A stretch of DNA of 64,000 bases from an uncultured Oscillospiraceae bacterium (GTDB lineage: Bacteria > Bacillota_A > Clostridia > Oscillospirales > Oscillospiraceae), in contig CAJUAW010000001.1 of the NCBI GenBank assembly GCA_910584605.1, forward strand, positions 7,387 to 71,386. The letters are read 5' to 3'. The notes under the pieces are model-generated. The model was not told the DNA's origin. It worked only from the letters and a program-made list of their open reading frames with translations, and did not search any database. The stretch's first letter is position 1. Every line of letters starts with the position of its first letter. A program made the position numbers and the translations under genes. Positions 59,806-64,000 of the stretch are shown in pieces.

Positions 59806-61098
59806 ATGCGCACGTACAAAAAGATCCTGGCCCTGGCGCTCAGTGCCGCCATGTCCCTGACCCTGCTGGCCGGCTGCGGCGGCAAGGACAGCACCACCGA
59901 CGCCTCCGGCCGCGTCTACTGGCTGAACTTCAAGCCCGAGTCTGACAGCGTCCTGCAGGAGATTGCCGCCACCTACACCGAGCAGACCGGCGTACCGGTC
60001 CAGGTGGTCACCGCCGCCTCCGGCACCTACAGCCAGACCCTCATCGCGGAGATGGATAAGTCCGCGCCCCCCACGCTGTTCGTCATCGGCAACCAGGACG
60101 GCGTGGCCCAGTGGAAGGACTACGCCTTGGACCTGACCGGCTCCGCCATCGCCAACGAGTTGAATACCGACGCCTACAACCTCTACGACGAGACCGGCAA
60201 GCTGGTCTCCATCGGCTACTGCTACGAGTGCTACGGCATCATTGTCAACCCTGACCTGGTGCAGCAGGCCGGCCACTCCATGGATGAGATCAAGGACTTC
60301 GCCTCCCTGAAGGCCGTGGCAGAGGATATCCACGCCAACGCCGCCACCCTGGGCTTCGACGCCTTTACCTCCTCCGACATGGACGGCAACTCCTCCTGGC
60401 GCTTTACCGGCCACATGGCCAACCTGGAGTATTACTACGAGCAGGAGGGTTCCATCTGGACCGAGTGTCCCCCCACCATCTCCGGCAAGTATATGGACAA
60501 CTTCCGGAACCTCTATGACCTGTGCATCAACAACAGCACCGTCCCCTCCACCGAGCTGGCCACCGGCGGTCACGACGCCGCGCAGGAGTTTAAGGACGGC
60601 AAGGCCGTCTTCTATGTCAACGGCTCCTGGGAGTATGAGGGCGTGAAGGACGCCGTCCCCAACGCCACCATGATCCCCTACTACTGCGGCGTGGCCGGAG
60701 AGGAGAAGGCCGGCCTGAACTGCGGCACCGAGAACTGCTGGGCCATCAACGCCAAGTCCTCTGAGGCCGACCAGCAGGCCACCATGGACTTCATGGTCTG
60801 GTGTGTCACCGACCCCGACGCCTCCCGCAAGCTGGTGGACACCTTTGGCGTCATGCCCTACAAGCAGGCGGCTGAGTCCACCAACGGCTTCCTGGCCGCC
60901 GCCGACGAGTACACCGCCAACGGCTGCTATGTGATGAACTGGGCCACCAACTTCCAGCCCAACGTGGAGGCCTACCGGGCCTCGCTGGTCTCCGCCCTGA
61001 ACCAGTACAACAACGCCCAGTCCGACGCCAACTGGGAGCAGGTCCGCACCGCCTTTGTCGACGGCTGGGCCACCCAGTATCAGGCCATCAACGGCTGA
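59806..61098 (+). CDS. sugar ABC transporter substrate-binding lipoprotein (family 1)
   Basis: 430 residues. Signal peptide with lipobox LAGC, then the SBP_bac_1 fold: VYWLNFKPESDSVLQEIAATYTEQTG, TLFVIGNQDG, FYVNGSWEYEGVKDA and CWAINAKSSEADQQATMDF. It captures an oligo- or disaccharide for the two permeases downstream. Ribosome site AGGAGG. A GC-rich hairpin and a MITE-like element separate it from the permeases. Confidence 0.92.
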   Translation: MRTYKKILALALSAAMSLTLLAGCGGKDSTTDASGRVYWLNFKPESDSVLQEIAATYTEQTGVPVQVVTAASGTYSQTLIAEMDKSAPPTLFVIGNQDGVAQWKDYALDLTGSAIANELNTDAYNLYDETGKLVSIGYCYECYGIIVNPDLVQQAGHSMDEIKDFASLKAVAEDIHANAATLGFDAFTSSDMDGNSSWRFTGHMANLEYYYEQEGSIWTECPPTISGKYMDNFRNLYDLCINNSTVPSTELATGGHDAAQEFKDGKAVFYVNGSWEYEGVKDAVPNATMIPYYCGVAGEEKAGLNCGTENCWAINAKSSEADQQATMDFMVWCVTDPDASRKLVDTFGVMPYKQAAESTNGFLAAADEYTANGCYVMNWATNFQPNVEAYRASLVSALNQYNNAQSDANWEQVRTAFVDGWATQYQAING

Positions 61099-61132
61099 GT
61101 TTTCTGAGAACAGCACCCTTTGACATCAGGCC

Positions 61133-61155
61133 GGGGCGGGTAATGCGCCCGCCCC
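61133..61155 (+). terminator. stabilising or attenuating hairpin after the binding-protein gene
   Basis: GGGGCGGG (61133-61140) pairs with CCCGCCCC (61148-61155), without a U tract. Confidence 0.5.
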
Positions 61156-61174
61156 GCCATTGCTTCCGTCCGTA

Positions 61175-61233
61175 TGTAGGGGCGGACATGGTCCGCCCGC
61201 CGTTCCGACAGGCGCACCCTGTGCGCCCCTACA
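61175..61233. repeat. 59-bp MITE-like element with terminal inverted repeats
   Basis: Ends TGTAGGGGCG and CGCCCCTACA are exact inverted repeats (61175-61184, 61224-61233). Inside are two hairpins: GGGCGGAC/GTCCGCCC and GGCGCAC/GTGCGCC. Elements with such TGTAGGGGCG ends are dispersed in many gut Firmicutes genomes (from memory). It lies between binding-protein and permease genes and ends just before the permease ribosome site. Confidence 0.65.
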
Positions 61234-61255
61234 AATGAAAAAGGAGTTGATCGAC

Positions 61256-62161
61256 TTGAAAAAGAAGCGGATCTCCAACAGCAGCTCTATCCGCCGTGCC
61301 ACTCGGATGTGGAGCCCGCTGTTCCTGGGCCCGGTGATCATTGCCTTCACCATCGGCTTTGTGTGGCCCTTCCTCTGGGGCATCTGGCTGTCCCTGTGCC
61401 AGTTCCAGACCACCTCCGACGCCCAGTTCGTCGGCCTGGGCAACTATATCCGCACCTTCCAGGACGCCTCGTTCCGCTACGCCTTCGGGTACACCGCCCT
61501 GTTCGCCGTGGTGTCCCTGGTGCTCATCAACGTGCTGGCCTTCGCCGTGGCGTACGCCCTGACCCAGGGCATCAAGGGCAGCAACCTCTACCGCACCGTC
61601 TTCTTCATGCCCAACCTGATCGGCGGCATCGTGCTCGGCTACATCTGGTCCATGATCTTTGACGGCGTGCTCAGCCGCTGGTCCACCTCCATCCTGATGG
61701 AGACGAAATACGGCTTCTGGGGCCTGATCATCCTCATGTGCTGGCAGCGGATCGGCTATATGATGATCATCTACATCGCCGGACTTCAGAACGTTCCCGG
61801 CGAGATGCTGGAGGCCGCCCGCATCGACGGCGCCACCCGCTGGCAGACCCTGTTCAAGGTGACCATCCCCAATGTGATGCCCTCCATCACCATCTGCATG
61901 TTCCTGTCCCTGACCAACGGCTTCAAGCTCTTCGACCAGAACCTGGCCCTCACCGCCGGCCAGCCCTTCATCATCCAGCCCGGCGGCACCTCCATCAAGA
62001 CCACCGAGATGCTGGCCCTGAACATCTTCAACACCTTCAACATGGCCAGCGCCACCGCCAAGGGCACCGCTCAAGCCAAGGCCGTGATCTTCTTCATCCT
62101 GGTCGCCGCAATGGGTCTGGCTCAGCTGGGCTATACCCGCAAAAAGGAGGTACAGCAGTAA
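61256..62161 (+). CDS. sugar ABC transporter permease (MalF/UgpA type)
   Basis: 301 residues from a TTG at 61256 with AAAGGAG 9 nt upstream; an ATG at 61235 is in frame but would place the site inside the gene, and a frame back to 61160 crosses the repeat element. Six membrane segments; the conserved ATPase-contact loop EMLEAARIDGATRWQTLFKVTIPNVMPS is near residues 180-210. Pairs with the next permease. Confidence 0.9.
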   Translation: MKKKRISNSSSIRRATRMWSPLFLGPVIIAFTIGFVWPFLWGIWLSLCQFQTTSDAQFVGLGNYIRTFQDASFRYAFGYTALFAVVSLVLINVLAFAVAYALTQGIKGSNLYRTVFFMPNLIGGIVLGYIWSMIFDGVLSRWSTSILMETKYGFWGLIILMCWQRIGYMMIIYIAGLQNVPGEMLEAARIDGATRWQTLFKVTIPNVMPSITICMFLSLTNGFKLFDQNLALTAGQPFIIQPGGTSIKTTEMLALNIFNTFNMASATAKGTAQAKAVIFFILVAAMGLAQLGYTRKKEVQQ

Positions 62162-63018
62162 TGAACAAAAAAGCTCTCTCCGCCGAATCACGCCGGAAAA
62201 TGGTGCTGTCTGTGGTCCTGGCGGTCATCTGCGTCATCTACGTGCTGCCGGTGGCGGCTGTGGTCATCAACTCCTTTAAGCTGAACACCTTTGTCAAAAC
62301 GGATACCTTCGCCCTGCCCTTCGGGGACATGTGGGCGGGCATGTCCAACTTTGTCACCGGCATGACTTTTGGCAACTACCCCTTCCTCGACAGCGTGAAA
62401 TACAGTGTGATTATCACCATCCTGTCCACCGCCCTGATTCTGCTGTGTACCTCCATGGCCGCCTGGTACATCGCCCGGGTGAACTCCGCCTTCTGCAAGC
62501 TGGTCTACTTCCTGTGCGTGTTTTCCATGGTGGTCCCCTTCCAGATGGTCATGTACACCCTGTCCAAGACCGCCGACACCCTGAGGCTGAACACCCCCTG
62601 GACCATCCCCATCGTCTACCTGGGCTTCGGCGCGGGACTGGCTATCTTCATGTTCGTGGGCTTCGTCAAATCCATCCCCCTGGAGATCGAGGAGGCCGCC
62701 GCCATTGACGGCTGCGGACCCCTGCGCACCTACTTCTCGGTGGTGCTGCCCATGCTCAAGCCCACCATGATCTCTGTAGGCATCCTGGAAATCATGTGGG
62801 TGTGGAACGACTATCTGCTCCCCTCCCTGGTCCTGAACATCACCAAATACCGCACCATCCCCATCCACATCCAGTATCTGAAGGGCAGCTACGGCACTGT
62901 GGACCTGGGCGCGACCATGGCCCTGATCCTGCTGTCCATCATCCCTGTCATCGTGTTCTACCTCACCTGCCAGAAGCACATCATTGCGGGCGTGGCCGCC
63001 GGCGCGGTGAAGGGCTGA
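62161..63018 (+). CDS. sugar ABC transporter permease (MalG type)
   Basis: 285 residues from the ATG at 62161 (TAATG overlap with the preceding stop, AAAGGAGG upstream). Six membrane segments; contact loop EIEEAAAIDGCGPLRTYFSVVLPMLKP. No ATPase gene is next to it; as with many Firmicutes CUT1 importers a shared MsmX-like ATPase elsewhere probably drives it (inference). Confidence 0.92.
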   Translation: MNKKALSAESRRKMVLSVVLAVICVIYVLPVAAVVINSFKLNTFVKTDTFALPFGDMWAGMSNFVTGMTFGNYPFLDSVKYSVIITILSTALILLCTSMAAWYIARVNSAFCKLVYFLCVFSMVVPFQMVMYTLSKTADTLRLNTPWTIPIVYLGFGAGLAIFMFVGFVKSIPLEIEEAAAIDGCGPLRTYFSVVLPMLKPTMISVGILEIMWVWNDYLLPSLVLNITKYRTIPIHIQYLKGSYGTVDLGATMALILLSIIPVIVFYLTCQKHIIAGVAAGAVKG

Positions 63019-63027
63019 GCTTGGGAC

Positions 63028-63056
63028 TTGCGTTTCCGCCTGAAATGTGCTAAAAT
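63028..63056 (+). promoter_or_regulatory. promoter of the LacI-type regulator gene
   Basis: TTGCGT (63028-63033), 17-bp spacer, TAAAAT (63051-63056). Confidence 0.55.
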
Positions 63057-63083
63057 AACCAACCTAGAGAGAAGGGATACGAT

Positions 63084-64000
63084 GTGACCATCAAGGATAT
63101 CGCCCGGCTGTCCGGGTGCGGTGTGGCCACCGTGTCCCGGGTGCTCAACGACCACCCCGACGTCAGCGACGAGACCCGCCGCAGGGTCATGGCGGTGGTG
63201 GAGGAGCAGGGCTTTCAGCCCAACAACAACGCCAAGCACCTGAAGCAGCAGGCCAGCTCCAGCATCGCCATCATCGTCAAGGGCACCATGAACATGCTCT
63301 TTGCCGATCTGGTGAAAAGGCTCCAGTCCCTGCTGCGGGACGCCGGACAGGACGCCGCCGTCTACTACCTGGACGAGGACGCCAACGAGGTGGCCTACGC
63401 CCTTCAGCTGTGCCGGGAGCGCCGCCCCATGGGCATCCTCTTCCTGGGCGGCGACCGGGAGCTGTTTCAGGCCGCCTTTCAGGGCATCACAGTGCCCTGC
63501 GTGCTGCTGACCAACACCGCCGGGGACCTGGGCTTTGACAACCTCTCCTCCATCACCACCGACGACCGGGAGGCCTCCCGTCAGGCGGTGCGCTTTCTGG
63601 CCGGACAGGGCCACCGGCACATTGGGATGCTGGGGGGCAACTGGTCCTGCTTCCAGATTGGCCACAGCCGCTATCTGGGCTGCCTGCAGGCCTGCCAGGA
63701 GCTGGACCTCCCTTTTGACGGGGATCGCCAGTGCGAGCCATGCCGCTACTCCCTGGAAGACGGCTACGCCGCCGCCAAGGTGCTGCTGGACCGCTGCCCC
63801 GGCCTGACCGCCATCTTTGCCGTCAGCGACGTCACCGCCCTGGGCGCCATGCGGGCCCTGCGGGACCTGGGAAAACGGGTCCCCGAGGACATCTCCGTTA
63901 TGGGCTACGACGGCATCACCATCGGACAATACTCCCTGCCCCGGCTGACCACCGTCCGCCAGGACACCCAGCAGCTGGCGGAACGGGGCGTGGATGCCCT
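63084..64000 (+). CDS. LacI-family transcriptional regulator, 3'-truncated by window edge
   Basis: 305 codons to the window end, of an expected 330-345. GTG start at 63084 with AGAAGGG 8 nt upstream. N-terminal LacI helix-turn-helix: TIKDIARLSGCGVATVSRVLNDHPDVSDETRRRV; then a sugar-sensing domain (MGILFLGG, DNLSSITTDDREAS, AIFAVSDVTALGAMRAL, VMGYDGITIGQYSLPRLTTVRQD). It follows the ABC importer genes and is the likely binder of the operator at 59726-59761. Confidence 0.93.
   Translation, partial: MTIKDIARLSGCGVATVSRVLNDHPDVSDETRRRVMAVVEEQGFQPNNNAKHLKQQASSSIAIIVKGTMNMLFADLVKRLQSLLRDAGQDAAVYYLDEDANEVAYALQLCRERRPMGILFLGGDRELFQAAFQGITVPCVLLTNTAGDLGFDNLSSITTDDREASRQAVRFLAGQGHRHIGMLGGNWSCFQIGHSRYLGCLQACQELDLPFDGDRQCEPCRYSLEDGYAAAKVLLDRCPGLTAIFAVSDVTALGAMRALRDLGKRVPEDISVMGYDGITIGQYSLPRLTTVRQDTQQLAERGVDA

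Overview
The window is a GC-rich (roughly 60-65 % by eye), densely packed chromosomal stretch from a low-GC-phylum relative with high GC. Gene content (FabK-type fatty-acid synthesis, AraPST-like three-component sugar sensing, AgrS/YtfQ-type ABC import, PTS with HPr/EI, EFR1 ferredoxin, SLH protein, AbgT transporter, VanY-type carboxypeptidase), the AGGAGG-type ribosome sites and sigma-A-type promoters with 16-18 bp spacers fit a Clostridia member of the Oscillospiraceae (Flavonifractor/Lawsonibacter/Pseudoflavonifractor-like). The species is an inference. No rRNA, tRNA, CRISPR array, phage or IS element was seen.

Layout. 1-1292: end of a two-gene ABC exporter. 1330-2625: unknown protein. 2760-17043: an L-arabinose regulon made of a three-component sensor operon (araT-araS-araP, plus strand), a seven-gene minus-strand operon (sugar-binding protein, double ATPase, two permeases, araB, araA, araD) and a GntR/LacI-hybrid AraR regulator. 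17091-22682: SLH-domain protein and a MacAB-like ABC system, divergent from an XRE regulator (23035). 23451-27718: mannitol locus (mtlD divergent from a DeoR regulator and a fused PTS IICBA). 27902-32219: an aminotransferase, the two serine dehydratase subunits and a sodium/alanine-type symporter. 32594-33406: EFR1 flavodoxin-ferredoxin. 33459-44029: complete type II fatty-acid operon transcribed acpP-accB-accC-accD-accA-fabH-fabK-(NMO)-fabD-fabG-fabF-fabZ, ending in a FabT-like MarR gene. 44560-46552: ptsH-ptsI. 46642-50838: OmpR-type response regulator, histidine kinase, HtrA protease, NUDIX and a small unknown gene. 50961-55295: CDF cation exporter, AbgT transporter and M20 peptidase. 55330-55670: two tandem, homologous, non-coding transcription units. 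55755-59454: split ThrE-type exporter, VanY-like carboxypeptidase, class I amidotransferase and cytidylate-kinase-like protein. 59806-64000: binding protein and two permeases of a sugar ABC importer, with a LacI regulator cut by the window end.

The most interesting signal is a putative stress circuit that resembles streptococcal CiaRH in architecture. The response regulator/kinase/HtrA operon has an 11-bp-period direct repeat (TTCAC-N6-TTCAC) at its promoter. Nearly the same repeat, again with 11-bp period, lies at identical distance upstream of both tandem non-coding units at 55.3-55.7 kb. Each unit has a -10 box, an unpaired CU-rich (anti-Shine-Dalgarno-like) stretch and a strong GC-rich terminal hairpin. 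This suggests a pair of duplicated small RNAs driven by the same regulator. Other notable points are a 42-bp dyad just downstream of a near-perfect promoter of the fatty-acid operon, a paralogous pair of sugar-binding proteins (one for sensing, one for transport), an HPr without the regulatory serine, two overlapping LacI-type operators, and a 59-bp MITE-like element inside the last ABC operon.

All calls rest on reading the sequence and remembered family motifs; no database search was run.
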